Assembly (NCBI RefSeq): GCF_002998435.1
Contig: NZ_CP027231.1
Location: 1,219,001-1,283,000, forward strand
Direction of reading: 5' to 3'
DNA: 64,000 nt
Source of the DNA: Bacteroides zoogleoformans
GTDB lineage: Bacteria > Bacteroidota > Bacteroidia > Bacteroidales > Bacteroidaceae
Shown here: piece by piece, positions 1 to 8,815 of the stretch
Position numbering within the stretch: position 1 is the first letter of the stretch
How the letters are laid out: each line of letters begins with the position of its first letter
Made by a program: the position numbers and the translations under genes
The notes under the pieces: generated by a model
The model's input: only the letters and a program-made list of their open reading frames with translations
The model's database searches: none
Told to the model about the DNA's origin: nothing

Positions 1-292
1 GGAGAAACTGAGTGTCCTTGATACCCATCATCTCCATGTATTCAAGGGCAATCTTGGTCATCATCTAATCGGTCAGTTTGTCCTTGTCCTCTGGTTTGAA
101 GCTAAGAGCGATGTGGCCTACTGGCTTTGAAATCCTTGTGTTCATCTGTCGCTGAAACTCGAAGCTCTCCGTGATGCTGTCCACTGAGCCGATCAACACA
201 CCATCGGAGGCGAGGATGGTTGCGCCCTCCTTGCCTGTCACATACTGCACACATCCACGAAAGGATGCCGCCTTCATTATCTTGCCTATCAT
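1..292 (-). pseudogene. Relaxase/mobilization nuclease, N-terminal part with internal stop
   Basis: The first 75 residues resemble the start of Bacteroidales MobB-type relaxases, which nick the transfer origin of mobilizable elements. The opening (MIGKIMKAASFRGCVQYV) and the segment GHIALSFKPEDKDKLTD are typical. An amber TAG at 65-67 then interrupts the frame. Reading past it in the same frame gives MMTKIALEYMEMMG, which is again relaxase-like and runs off the left edge of the window. So either a sense codon became TAG or the gene is dead. No mobA/mobC-like gene lies upstream; an IS1380 remnant sits there instead. Family assignment is from memory of the motif pattern. Confidence 0.72.
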
Positions 293-413
293 CTTCTCTC
301 TCCTTGGTGGTTTTGTCTATACTTCCTGATGATGTCGCTCATGTTGTTCAGAACGGCATCCAGTTTTATCGATACCTTAAATTAGCAGACAAAGTCTTTT
401 CGTATATTCTTTA

Positions 414-455
414 GATTTTTATCGTGCGCATACGTATATCTGCACGATAAAAATC
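414..455. repeat. Perfect palindromic hairpin in the IS1380 remnant
   Basis: Two 14-bp arms (414-427 and 442-455) are exact reverse complements around a 14-base loop, giving a stem that starts gatttttatcgtgc. It lies between the end of the transposase remnant and the left terminal repeat. It could be a transcription terminator of the element, because the arms carry T- and A-runs, or a structural part of the IS end. Confidence 0.55.
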
Positions 456-533
456 CAAAGACGTTCAAATTAGGACACGACGCCCCTTTCCCCATTGGGG
501 ATTGAGATTCAAAAGCCTCGAAAAAAAATGGGT

Positions 534-975
534 CTATCCAAAAGAAAGTTTGTCATACGGCATGCCGGTATACAAATTCAGCCACCAGCTTCTTGCCGTC
601 CTTGTCCATTTGGCGCATACGGTGGTAAAGTGGAAGACAAACTTCTTGACTCTTGACGTAGGCGATAAGCTGGTGAATACGGATGACACTGCTCTTATGA
701 AATACGAGAAGAAATTCATGCAGAAGGCTGTCAGTATCATGTACACGGTGTTCTCTTTCTAGAAGGAGCATGGCAGATGCTTCCATCCGAAGTCATTGTT
801 GAGACGGTCGAAGTCGCACTCTCTCGTCCCACTGGTAGCCGTTGTAGGTAGAACTGCGGACACCAAGAGTGCCGTTGATGACTTTGTCAAGTGAAAGCGC
901 ATAAAAAGCCTTGCTTGCGTAATATATTCCTCCGAAAGGAGTGATTTTCTCAGATTTTATGTTTGCCTTTGCCAT
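534..975 (-). pseudogene. IS1380-family transposase, deleted and truncated remnant
   Basis: Residues from 975 downward (MAKANIKSEKITPFGG...) match the conserved start of IS1380 transposases. After about 50 residues the reading jumps, by an internal deletion with a frame change near 800-820, to the family C-terminal region: ECDFDRLNNDFGWKHLPCSF, an in-frame TAG, then SPTSRVKKFVFHF and CAKWTRTAR, ending at 534. Most of the catalytic core, including the expected DDE residues, is missing. No functional product is expected. Confidence 0.72.
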
Positions 976-1254
976 ATGTCAGATATTCTTTATTTGAGTT
1001 TTTGCAGCACTAAGGTAGTGAATTTCCTGACACATGCAAGCATTGGATAATTTATTGTTATCCAATGACTTGCTTTCTTGTAAAATTATAAGTCTGCTAA
1101 TTTAAGGTATATAGAAAAACGGTGCGATGCACGGAGAAAAGTTGTTCGGTACACGTATATTCCTTTGTTCGCACCGCGCGAATATAAAAACGCAGTGCGC
1201 GAACAGACAAACGCACCGTGCGAACAAGTGTTCGCAAGGCGGAAACAAAGATTC

Positions 1255-2115
1255 CTAATAGTGCGATTCAAACTCAAACTCCTCCGCGCACCGGTATCCT
1301 TCTTCATAAAGGTCTGTCAACTTTCTGATATTGCGTTCTATGCGGTTTACTTCTATCGGATTACGCGGACGTATCACAGTGATTTCTCCGGCTTCCTCCA
1401 TCTGCTCCACCAAGTCCAGTTGCTCGTTGTAGACCACACTGCGGCGGTTGATGGCTTCGCGAAGCTGCGGATACCTCTTATATATAAATGGAGGAACTTT
1501 CGTCCCTTTAACCTCTTTACGATAACCACGATTGCGCGTCAGCACCACCACATTGTTGGTGAAGCCATCATGCCGGGCACGCATCACCGGAATGCTGTCG
1601 ACAATACCACCATCGAGCATCGGGATGTTGTCCACATAGGTTATGGGGCAGACAAAAGGCAGGCTGCTCGAAGCCCTTACAATATCTATGAGACGTTCTT
1701 TACACTGCTTTTCCTCGAAATAGTTGGCCTCGCCCGTCGTGCAATTGGTGGTCACCATGACAAAACGCTCCGGACAACGGAAATAGGCCTCATAATCATA
1801 AGGCAGTATATGCTCGGGAAACTCCTGAAACAGCAGATCGAAATCCATGATATTGCGTTTCTTCAACAGATGCCTCAACCCTATGTACTTGTACTTCTCC
1901 AGCAAATCGATGTTGCTGTATTTGGCACGTCCGCGCTGACCGGACATATAAGAAAGCCCGTTGCAGGCTCCTGCACTGACACCGATGGCATAGGGAAAGC
2001 GAATGCCACGGTCCATAAAACTGTCGAGGACACCACAAGTGAAGACACCGCGCATGCCTCCGCCTTCTAATACAAGTCCGCTTTGCGAGGTGAGAGATAT
2101 AGCGTGCCGATTCAT
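1255..2115 (-). CDS. Patatin-like phospholipase
   Basis: This 286-residue protein has the patatin oxyanion-hole motif EGGGMRG at residues 17-23, the nucleophile elbow GVSAG at 45-49 (catalytic Ser47), and the paired aspartate in MLDGGIVDSIP near residue 168. These define a Ser-Asp dyad lipid acyl hydrolase of the bacterial RssA/YjjU type, which would release fatty acids from phospholipids. No signal peptide is seen, so it is probably cytosolic. The gene is divergent from the C1 peptidase gene, and both promoters lie in the shared 123-bp gap. The true substrate is unknown. Confidence 0.9.
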   Translation of the reverse strand: MNRHAISLTSQSGLVLEGGGMRGVFTCGVLDSFMDRGIRFPYAIGVSAGACNGLSYMSGQRGRAKYSNIDLLEKYKYIGLRHLLKKRNIMDFDLLFQEFPEHILPYDYEAYFRCPERFVMVTTNCTTGEANYFEEKQCKERLIDIVRASSSLPFVCPITYVDNIPMLDGGIVDSIPVMRARHDGFTNNVVVLTRNRGYRKEVKGTKVPPFIYKRYPQLREAINRRSVVYNEQLDLVEQMEEAGEITVIRPRNPIEVNRIERNIRKLTDLYEEGYRCAEEFEFESHY

Positions 2116-2238
2116 ATTATAAAAAACAGATTAATTGTTATTTAAATGTCATTTTGCGCCTCAAAGATAAACTTTGTTCATAATATTCTAATTATATTTG
2201 TGCCATCAAACTAATTATTCATATATTAATTAATCAAA
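2116..2238. promoter_or_regulatory. Divergent promoter region
   Basis: The gap between the two divergent genes holds one Bacteroidetes -7 box facing each way. TATATTTG at 2193-2200 on the plus strand fits the C1 peptidase gene. TATCTTTG on the minus strand (complement of 2162-2169) fits the phospholipase gene. The matching -33 boxes are weak (aactttg lies 16 bases upstream of the plus box). Assignment rests on the consensus only. Confidence 0.5.
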
Positions 2239-3450
2239 ATGAAAAAACCTATACTGATTGCCGCTTTGGGATTGCTGAGCCTGAACATGACAGCTCAGGA
2301 TGCCCCGGAAACAGACAAGCCGGAAGAAGGCTTCGTGTTTACAACCGTCAAAGAGTTGCCCATCACTTCTATCAAGAATCAGAACCGTGCCGGTACGTGC
2401 TGGAGCTATTCCGGTATAGCTTTCCTTGAATCGGAACTGCTGCGTATGGGAAAAGGAGAATACGACTTCTCCGAAATGTATATCGTGCACAAGACTTATC
2501 TGGATCGTGCAGATGCTGCCGTGCGTACTCATGGAGATGTTTCCTTCTCACAAGGCGGTTCTTTCTATGACGTGATATATGGCATGAAGACATTCGGACT
2601 GGTGCCCGAAGAGACCATGCGTCCGGGCGTAATGTACGGCGATACGCTGAGCAACCACACAGAACTTTCGGCAGTTTCAGACGCCGTGGTAGCTGCCATT
2701 GCCAAAGGAAAACTGCGTAAGTTGCAGACCGATGCCGGCCGCCAACCTTTGTGGAAAAAGGCTATCTCCGCCATCCACAACATCTATTTGGGCGAGTGTC
2801 CTGAGACATTCACTTATCAAGGGAAAACATACACCCCGCAGTCTTTCTACCAATCTACCGGTCTGAATCCTGACGACTACATCTCACTGACTTCCTACAC
2901 CCATCATCCGTTCTATGAATCGTTTGTTCTTGAAATTCAGGACAATTGGCGCTGGGCACGCTCGTACAACCTGCCCATCGACGAGTTGATGCAGGTATTC
3001 GACAATGCCATTGCCAATGGTTATCCCATCGCGTGGGGAGCCGATGTCAGCGAAGACGGATTTACCCGCGATGGCGTCGCTGTGATGCCCGATGCAGACA
3101 AAGTACAGGAACTCAGTGGTTCGGACATGGCTCACTGGCTGAAGATGAAACCCGCAGAGAAGAAGCTGAACAGCAAGCCCCAGCCTCAGAAATGGTGCAC
3201 GCAGGAAGAACGCCAGGAGGCCTACGATAATTGGGAAACCACCGATGACCACGGCATGCTGATATACGGTACCGCCAAAGATCAGGAAGGCAATGAATAC
3301 TACATGGTAAAGAATTCGTGGGGAAAGGCCGGAAAATACGAGGGTATATGGTATGCTTCCAAAGCCTTTGCACGCTACAAGACCATGAACATCATCGTCA
3401 ACAAGCAAGCGCTTCCCAAAGAAATTGCCAAGAAACTTGGTGTGAAGTAA
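2239..3450 (+). CDS. C1 family peptidase (bleomycin hydrolase/aminopeptidase C type), exported
   Basis: The 403-residue product starts with a signal peptide ending near residue 20 (MKKPILIAALGLLSLNMTAQ). It has the papain-fold triad: Gln48 and Cys54 in NQNRAGTCWSYSG, His in DDHGMLIYG near residue 345, and Asn in VKNSWG near 360. These are family C1 features, and the spacing fits the C1B aminopeptidase C/bleomycin hydrolase branch. It probably trims peptides in the periplasm or at the cell surface, unlike the cytosolic classical enzymes. It is monocistronic, with a strong terminator straight after it. Confidence 0.9.
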   Translation: MKKPILIAALGLLSLNMTAQDAPETDKPEEGFVFTTVKELPITSIKNQNRAGTCWSYSGIAFLESELLRMGKGEYDFSEMYIVHKTYLDRADAAVRTHGDVSFSQGGSFYDVIYGMKTFGLVPEETMRPGVMYGDTLSNHTELSAVSDAVVAAIAKGKLRKLQTDAGRQPLWKKAISAIHNIYLGECPETFTYQGKTYTPQSFYQSTGLNPDDYISLTSYTHHPFYESFVLEIQDNWRWARSYNLPIDELMQVFDNAIANGYPIAWGADVSEDGFTRDGVAVMPDADKVQELSGSDMAHWLKMKPAEKKLNSKPQPQKWCTQEERQEAYDNWETTDDHGMLIYGTAKDQEGNEYYMVKNSWGKAGKYEGIWYASKAFARYKTMNIIVNKQALPKEIAKKLGVK

Positions 3451-3483
3451 GAGTTCGGTTCACGTCACTCCCGTTCACATATC

Positions 3484-3515
3484 AGCGAGTCTAAATCAAT
3501 GACTCGCTTTTTTTG
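3484..3515 (+). terminator. Rho-independent terminator of the C1 peptidase gene
   Basis: An 8-bp perfect stem (agcgagtc / gactcgct) with a 9-base loop is followed at once by seven T residues. Confidence 0.85.
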
Positions 3516-3560
3516 TTTTTGCTCATAAGTTACGGCATTGTGCATTTTTTACGATATTTT

Positions 3561-3591
3561 CTTGTCAGAATCAACTCTTTGAGTAATTTTG
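3561..3591 (+). promoter_or_regulatory. Promoter of the etf operon
   Basis: The -7 box TAATTTTG at 3584-3591 is preceded by cttg at 3561-3564 with a 19-base spacer, the classic Bacteroidetes arrangement. It lies about 110 bases upstream of etfB. Confidence 0.65.
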
Positions 3592-3701
3592 CACACTAAA
3601 ATAATGCGTTAACCGGACAATTTCAGTAGCAGGAATTCTCCTCTCACTACTCCTATTCCCCGGGAACTGACAGAGAAACACTAATACTAATAACTAATAG
3701 C

Positions 3702-4595
3702 ATGAGTTTGAAAATTGTAGTACTGGCTAAACAAGTGCCCGACACACGCAACGTCGGGAAGGATGCCATGAAAGCCGACGGCACCATCAACCGCGCGGCA
3801 TTGCCTGCCATCTTCAACCCCGAAGACCTGAACGCCCTTGAACAGGCCCTCAGACTGAAAGATGAACACCCGGGCTCCACCGTCACCATCCTGACCATGG
3901 GGCCGGGACGTGCGGCCGAAATCATTCGCGAGGGGCTCTACCGGGGGGCGGACAACGGCTACCTGCTGACCGACCGCGCCTTTGCCGGAGCGGATACCCT
4001 CGCCACCTCGTACGCCCTGGCCACCGCCATCAAGAAGATAGGCGAATGCGACGTCATCATCGGCGGACGCCAAGCCATCGACGGCGATACGGCGCAAGTA
4101 GGCCCCCAAGTGGCGGAGAAGTTGGGACTGACGCAGGTGACCTACGCCGAAGAGATTTCGAAGGTGGACAAAGCCGCCGGAAGAATCACCGTGAAGCGTC
4201 ACATCGACGGCGGTGTGGAGACCGTAGAGGCTCCGCTGCCCATCGTCATCACCGTGAACGGCAGCGCAGCGCCCTGCCGACCGCGCAACGCCAAGTTGGT
4301 GCAGAAGTACAAACGTGCCCTCGGCGCACAGGAGAAGGCCGCCCTCGCCAAAGACGGCGCGGAACCGGCTTACGCCCACCTTTATGAGCAATATCCTTAT
4401 CTGAATATCACGGAATGGAGCGTGGCCGACGTCGACGGCGACCTTGCCCAATGCGGCTTGAGCGGCTCGCCCACCAAAGTGAAAACCATCCAGAACATCT
4501 CTTTCCAAGCCAAAGAAAGCAAGACGCTGACGGGCAGCGACAAGGATGTGGAAGATTTGATTGTTGAACTGTTAGCCAACCATACGATAGGATAA
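3702..4595 (+). CDS. etfB: Electron transfer flavoprotein beta subunit
   Basis: The start MSLKIVVLAKQVPDTRNVG and the blocks TMGPGRAAEIIREGL and DVIIGGRQAIDGDTAQVGPQ are signatures of the EtfB/FixA family, which binds AMP or FAD in the heterodimeric flavoprotein. At 297 residues it is longer than the roughly 260 of FixA, as is common in anaerobes. EtfA follows after 5 bases and an acyl-CoA dehydrogenase two genes later, so this ETF is the likely electron acceptor of that dehydrogenase. Electron bifurcation is possible but not shown by the sequence alone. Confidence 0.95.
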   Translation: MSLKIVVLAKQVPDTRNVGKDAMKADGTINRAALPAIFNPEDLNALEQALRLKDEHPGSTVTILTMGPGRAAEIIREGLYRGADNGYLLTDRAFAGADTLATSYALATAIKKIGECDVIIGGRQAIDGDTAQVGPQVAEKLGLTQVTYAEEISKVDKAAGRITVKRHIDGGVETVEAPLPIVITVNGSAAPCRPRNAKLVQKYKRALGAQEKAALAKDGAEPAYAHLYEQYPYLNITEWSVADVDGDLAQCGLSGSPTKVKTIQNISFQAKESKTLTGSDKDVEDLIVELLANHTIG

Positions 4596-4600
4596 AGACC

Positions 4601-5620
4601 ATGAATAATGTATTTGTATATTTAGAGATAGAGGGCACCACGGTGGCCGACGTCAGCCTCGAACTCCTGACCAAAGGCCGTAAGTTAGCCAACCGGTTGG
4701 GCTGCCAACTGGAAGCCATTGCGGCGGGAAGCCATCTGGCAGGCATCGAACGGCAGGTATTGCCCTACGGCGTGGATAAACTCCACGTCTTCGACGCGCC
4801 GGGGCTGTTTCCTTACACTTCCCTCCCCCACTCCTCCGTACTCATCAACCTCTTCAAGGAAGAGAAACCGCAAATCTGCCTGATGGGAGCCACCGTCATC
4901 GGCCGCGACCTCGGCCCGCGCGTTTCCTCGGCCTTGACCAGCGGACTGACGGCCGACTGCACCTCATTGGAAATCGGTGACCACGAGGACAAGAAAGAAG
5001 GGAAGGTTTACAAAGACCTGTTGTACCAAATCCGTCCGGCATTCGGCGGCAACATCGTCGCCACGATTGTCAACCCCGAGCACCGTCCGCAGATGGCCAC
5101 CGTGCGCGAGGGCGTGATGAAGAAAGAAATCCTCGACGCTGCCTACAAAGGCGAAGTCATCAAGCACGATGTAGCCAAGTACGTGCACGAAACGGACTAT
5201 GTGGTGAAGGTGATAGACCGCCATGTGGAGAAAGCCAAACACAACCTGAAAGGCGCTCCCATCGTGATTGCGGGCGGCTACGGCATGGGCAGCCGCGAGA
5301 ACTTCGACCTGCTGTTCGAGCTGGCCAAGGAACTGCATGCGGAAGTAGGCGCCAGTCGAGCCGCCGTCGATGCAGGCTATGCCGACCATGACCGCCAAAT
5401 CGGACAGACGGGCGTAACGGTTCGCCCCAAGCTGTACATCGCCTGCGGCATCAGCGGACAAATACAGCACATCGCCGGCATGCAGGACAGCGGCATCATC
5501 ATCTCCGTGAACAACGACGAGAACGCTCCCATCAACGCCATTGCCGACTACGTCATCAACGGCACGGTGGAAGAGGTGATACCGAAGATGATTAAGTATT
5601 ATAAACAGAACAGCAAGTAA
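4601..5620 (+). CDS. etfA: Electron transfer flavoprotein alpha subunit
   Basis: This 339-residue protein has an N-terminal EtfA/B-like domain. Its C-terminal FAD-binding domain is recognisable from the blocks GGYGMGSRENFDLLFELA, QIGQTGVTVRPKLYIACGIS, GQIQHIAGM and the terminal NDENAPIN, which contact FAD in EtfA structures. It pairs with EtfB encoded 5 bases upstream and passes electrons between the acyl-CoA dehydrogenase and a downstream carrier in the cytosol. Start and stop are unambiguous, and the gene is translationally close to its partner. Confidence 0.95.
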   Translation: MNNVFVYLEIEGTTVADVSLELLTKGRKLANRLGCQLEAIAAGSHLAGIERQVLPYGVDKLHVFDAPGLFPYTSLPHSSVLINLFKEEKPQICLMGATVIGRDLGPRVSSALTSGLTADCTSLEIGDHEDKKEGKVYKDLLYQIRPAFGGNIVATIVNPEHRPQMATVREGVMKKEILDAAYKGEVIKHDVAKYVHETDYVVKVIDRHVEKAKHNLKGAPIVIAGGYGMGSRENFDLLFELAKELHAEVGASRAAVDAGYADHDRQIGQTGVTVRPKLYIACGISGQIQHIAGMQDSGIIISVNNDENAPINAIADYVINGTVEEVIPKMIKYYKQNSK

Positions 5621-5647
5621 CCCCATCCCTATCCGCACGCTCAACGA

Positions 5648-6166
5648 ATGATGATACGTATTCTCGTGTTAATTACAATGTCGCTGCTTTGCTGTACGGC
5701 AAAGGCCCAGCAAGGCGCCATCTACCTTGACTCGAAGATGCGGCAAGTGAATAAGCGCTCCAAAGCTGCGGAGTATGCTGTCATCCAACAGGAGGAAAAC
5801 GGCATAAAGCTCGTGAGCTTCTATTCGCTCGACGGAAAACTCTTGCGCAACAGCAACTACCGGCAATTCGGAAAGAAGTCGGAAAAGAATGTGCTACACG
5901 GTGCCACTTCTTATAAGTTCTCAAACTCCGACCAAGACAGTCTGCTTGTCTTCTATACGGACAACAAACGGAACGGAGGAGCATTCTTCTATTACCCTAC
6001 CGGTAAAATCATGGCGAATTGCCAATACAAGGACGGGAAACTGAACGGCTTGTCAAAGCAATACTATGAGGATGGAAAGAGGATTACTACCGCCGTGGCA
6101 ACGAAAGAACCGATAGCTTGCGGCTTTTGTGTGACGGAAAGAACTACAAGGATTACAAAATTTTAA
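5648..6166 (+). CDS. Small exported MORN-like repeat protein, C-terminus probably frameshifted
   Basis: The product begins with a signal peptide (MMIRILVLITMSLLCCTAKAQ). It contains the repeat pattern NGGAFFYYPTGKIMANCQYKDGKLNGLSKQYY-like blocks seen in YwqK/MORN_2 proteins, whose role is unknown. After YYEDGK (about residue 147) the sequence turns into an atypical tail (CGFCVTERTTRITKF). Reading one frame away gives EDYYRRGNERTDSLRLL, which continues the repeat style, so one A may be missing in the run near 6075. Lying within the etf-acyl-CoA dehydrogenase cluster, it is probably cotranscribed, but no functional link is evident. Confidence 0.65.
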   Translation: MMIRILVLITMSLLCCTAKAQQGAIYLDSKMRQVNKRSKAAEYAVIQQEENGIKLVSFYSLDGKLLRNSNYRQFGKKSEKNVLHGATSYKFSNSDQDSLLVFYTDNKRNGGAFFYYPTGKIMANCQYKDGKLNGLSKQYYEDGKRITTAVATKEPIACGFCVTERTTRITKF

Positions 6167-6170
6167 TAGT

Positions 6171-7877
6171 ATGGCAAACTTTTATACCGAAATACCGGAA
6201 CTCAAGTATCACTTGAACAATCCGATGATGGAACGTATCTGCGAACTGAAAGAACGCGGATACGAAGACAAAAACAAGTACGACTATGCTCCGCAGGACT
6301 ATGCGGACGTGATGGACTCGTATGACAAAGTACTTGAAATCACAGGAGAAATCACAGGAGAAATCATTGCGCCCAATGCTGAAGGCGTGGACGAAGAAGG
6401 CCCTCGCTGCGCCAACGGCCGTGTGGAATACGCCCACGGCACCAAGCAGAACCTCGACGCCATGGTGAAGGCCGGACTGAACGGCATGACCATGCCCCGA
6501 CGCTTCGGCGGCTTGAACTTCCCGATTACTCCTTACACCATGTGTGCCGAAATCGTAGCCGCCGCCGATGCGGGATTCGGGAACATCTGGTCACTGCAAG
6601 ACTGTATAGAGACGCTCTATGAGTTCGGCAACGAAGACCAGCACAGCCGTTTCATCCCCCGCATCTGTGCCGGAGAAACCATGTCGATGGACTTGACCGA
6701 GCCGGATGCCGGCTCAGACCTGCAAAGCGTCATGCTGAAAGCCACCTACGACGAAGCCGAAAACTGCTGGCGACTGAACGGCGTGAAGCGCTTCATCACG
6801 AACGGAGATGCTGACTTGCATCTGGTACTGGCTCGCTCGGAAGAAGGCACGAAAGACGGCCGCGGCCTGTCCATGTTCATCTACGACAAGAAAGAAGGCG
6901 GCGTAGACGTGCGCCGCATCGAGAATAAGCTGGGCATCCACGGCTCGCCCACCTGCGAGTTGGTTTATAAGAATGCCAAGGCAGAACTTTGCGGCGAGCG
7001 CAAGCTCGGCTTGATAAAATACGTCATGGCTCTGATGAACGGTGCCCGTCTGGGTATCGCCGCTCAGTCGGTAGGTCTGTCGCAGGCTGCCTATAACGAA
7101 GGACTGGCGTACGCCAAAGACCGCAAACAGTTCGGCAAAGCCATCATCGAGTTCCCCGCCGTATATGACATGCTGGCCATCATGAAGGCCAAACTGGATG
7201 CCGGGCGCGCGTTGCTGTATCAGACTTCGCGCTACGTGGATATCTACAAGGCATTGGACGACATCGCCCGCGAACGCAAGCTCACTCCCGAAGAACGTCA
7301 GGAACAGAAGAAATATGCCAAACTGGCCGACGCCTTTACTCCGCTGGCCAAAGGCATGAACTCCGAGTATGCCAACCAGAACGCGTACGACTGCATTCAG
7401 ATTCACGGCGGTTCGGGTTTTATGCTGGAATATGCCTGCCAGCGCATCTATCGCGACGCGCGTATCACCTCCATCTACGAGGGTACCACGCAGTTACAGA
7501 CCGTGGCTGCCATCCGCTATGTGACGAACGGTTCGTACATCGCCACCCTGCGCGACTATGAGACCATCCCCTGCAGCGCGGAAATGCAACCGCTGATGGA
7601 TCGCATCCAGGAAATGGCAAACAAGCTGGATGCCTGCACCAATGCCGTGAAAGAAACCGCCAACCAAGAGTTGCTGGACTTCACCGCCCGCCGTCTGTAC
7701 GAGATGGCAGCCGTATGCATCATGTCGCACCTGATTGTCCAAGACGCCACAACAGCGCCGGAGCTGTTCGGCAAGTCCGCCTTGGTTTATGTGAACTATG
7801 CCGAAGCCGAAGTAGAGAAACACTTCAACTTCATCCGTAAGTTCAAGGCCGAAGAGTTGGAAAGCTACCGCAAGTAG
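6171..7877 (+). CDS. Acyl-CoA dehydrogenase
   Basis: The 568-residue flavoprotein shows the acyl-CoA dehydrogenase order: helical N-domain, a beta domain with MSMDLTEPDAGSDLQSVMLKA, and the C-terminal helical domain with DRKQFGKAIIEFPAVYDMLA and IYEGTTQLQTVAAIRY, where the Glu is at the usual catalytic base position. It is longer than the classical 380-residue enzymes and carries a C-terminal helical extension, as in the long ACAD branch. Electrons should pass to the EtfAB pair encoded upstream. The substrate chain length cannot be read from the sequence. A 12-bp direct repeat gives ITGEITGEI near residue 55. Confidence 0.93.
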   Translation: MANFYTEIPELKYHLNNPMMERICELKERGYEDKNKYDYAPQDYADVMDSYDKVLEITGEITGEIIAPNAEGVDEEGPRCANGRVEYAHGTKQNLDAMVKAGLNGMTMPRRFGGLNFPITPYTMCAEIVAAADAGFGNIWSLQDCIETLYEFGNEDQHSRFIPRICAGETMSMDLTEPDAGSDLQSVMLKATYDEAENCWRLNGVKRFITNGDADLHLVLARSEEGTKDGRGLSMFIYDKKEGGVDVRRIENKLGIHGSPTCELVYKNAKAELCGERKLGLIKYVMALMNGARLGIAAQSVGLSQAAYNEGLAYAKDRKQFGKAIIEFPAVYDMLAIMKAKLDAGRALLYQTSRYVDIYKALDDIARERKLTPEERQEQKKYAKLADAFTPLAKGMNSEYANQNAYDCIQIHGGSGFMLEYACQRIYRDARITSIYEGTTQLQTVAAIRYVTNGSYIATLRDYETIPCSAEMQPLMDRIQEMANKLDACTNAVKETANQELLDFTARRLYEMAAVCIMSHLIVQDATTAPELFGKSALVYVNYAEAEVEKHFNFIRKFKAEELESYRK

Positions 7878-7902
7878 TCTTGCCGGACAGAGAATAAAGT
7901 AT

Positions 7903-7953
7903 GAAGGCACGGAGATTCATGGGGCATTGCCAATCCATGAATTCCGTGCCTTC
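7903..7953 (+). terminator. Terminator-like hairpin after the acyl-CoA dehydrogenase gene
   Basis: A stem of about 18 bp (gaaggcacggagattcatgg against ccatgaattccgtgccttc, one mismatch or bulge) closes a 12-base loop just after the stop codon. The following tract is only moderately T-rich. Confidence 0.65.
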
Positions 7954-8037
7954 AGTTTCTGTTGCAGGATGTGCTGCTTCTTAACTTATAACCATGTCAA
8001 ATGATTCCGATAAGGATACAGATAATAAACAATAAGC

Positions 8038-8070
8038 AAAAGCGTGCAGCTCAATGAGTTGCACGCTTTT
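8038..8070 (+). terminator. Strong hairpin at the left edge of the island
   Basis: The sequence aaaagcgtgcagctc / gagttgcacgctttt forms a stem of about 15 bp, including one G-T pair, around a 3-base loop, with four T residues in the 3' arm. It may be a bidirectional terminator. It also marks the point where core gene content ends and mobile-element genes begin. Confidence 0.6.
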
Positions 8071-8206
8071 GCGTTTATGGGGTTCATGGTTGCTATGTGT
8101 TTTCTATGGGCTTTTTTATCTCTTATTTGCGACATGTTTGCGACACGTCTTATTTGGCGATAAGGTACAACTTAGATTGATATAAACCATTTAAAATGAG
8201 AAGAAT

Positions 8207-8815
8207 ATGCCAAAAGGAAATTACACCATTCAAAGAAGTTGCGAGGAGTGTGGTAAAATCTTTACTCCTCCCACATTAGTGTCGAAGTATTGTTGCCCTG
8301 CTTGTTCCAAGAGAGCGTATAAGAAAAGACAAGTCGCAAAAGAGAAAGAGGCGATACGCCAAGCACTGATTAGACGAATACCATCCAGCAAAGGGTATCT
8401 AACCGTAAAAGAAGCTATGATGATTTATGGCATTAGTAAAGATGTACTTTATCGTATGATACGGCAAGGATTGATACCGTCATACAATTTTGGCCAGCGT
8501 CTGATACACCTTAGTCGGCAGTATATGGATGAACACTTCAAAACAAAGGCAGGGAGTAGAAAGAGAAAAAAGGAAGCATTGTCCTTTGAACCCAAAGACT
8601 GTTATACTATCGGAGAGATTGCCAAGAAATTCCATATCAATGACAGCAGTGTCTTTAAGCACACCAGAAGGCATAGAGATTTTTATAAACACCAAATAAT
8701 CAACAGGTTAAATTGCTTACCAATGAAAGTAGGTAACGATAAGGAAACCAGCGAGCTTCTATACTCTACCTTAATTTGCCATTTCAAAGAACCACTTTGT
8801 CTGTTGCAAAGATAA
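8207..8815 (+). CDS. Zinc-ribbon plus helix-turn-helix protein (excisionase/DNA-binding type)
   Basis: The 202-residue product opens with a small zinc ribbon (CEECGKIF...YCCPAC, residues about 13-34). It then carries a MerR/excisionase-like helix-turn-helix (YLTVKEAMMIYGISKDVLYRMIRQGLIPSYNFGQRL) and the start of a second one (CYTIGEIAKKFHINDSSVFKH). Such proteins sit beside integrases in Bacteroidales conjugative transposons and probably bind element ends. The last 45 residues do not continue the second HTH in the usual way, so the 3' end after about 8680 may be a fusion with foreign sequence. It stands alone, divergent from the defence operon. Confidence 0.7.
   Translation: MPKGNYTIQRSCEECGKIFTPPTLVSKYCCPACSKRAYKKRQVAKEKEAIRQALIRRIPSSKGYLTVKEAMMIYGISKDVLYRMIRQGLIPSYNFGQRLIHLSRQYMDEHFKTKAGSRKRKKEALSFEPKDCYTIGEIAKKFHINDSSVFKHTRRHRDFYKHQIINRLNCLPMKVGNDKETSELLYSTLICHFKEPLCLLQR

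Larger units (their letters stand above)
372..1110 (-). mobile_element. Internally deleted IS1380-family element
   Basis: A perfect 19-bp inverted repeat bounds this segment (372-390, ataccttaaattagcagac, and its complement at 1092-1110). Inside are only the N-terminal and C-terminal ends of an IS1380-type transposase. At about 740 bp it is less than half the usual length of the family. The bases flanking the repeats do not form an obvious target duplication. The element is therefore a non-autonomous, decayed copy. Confidence 0.7.

Noticed and set aside
1165..2070. 301-residue plus-strand open frame opposite the patatin gene
   Set aside because: It mirrors the minus-strand patatin gene, has no domain, and the minus frame has full catalytic motifs.
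3687..4508. 273-residue minus-strand frame opposite etfB
   Set aside because: It exists only because of GC-rich third positions of etfB and has no recognisable motif.
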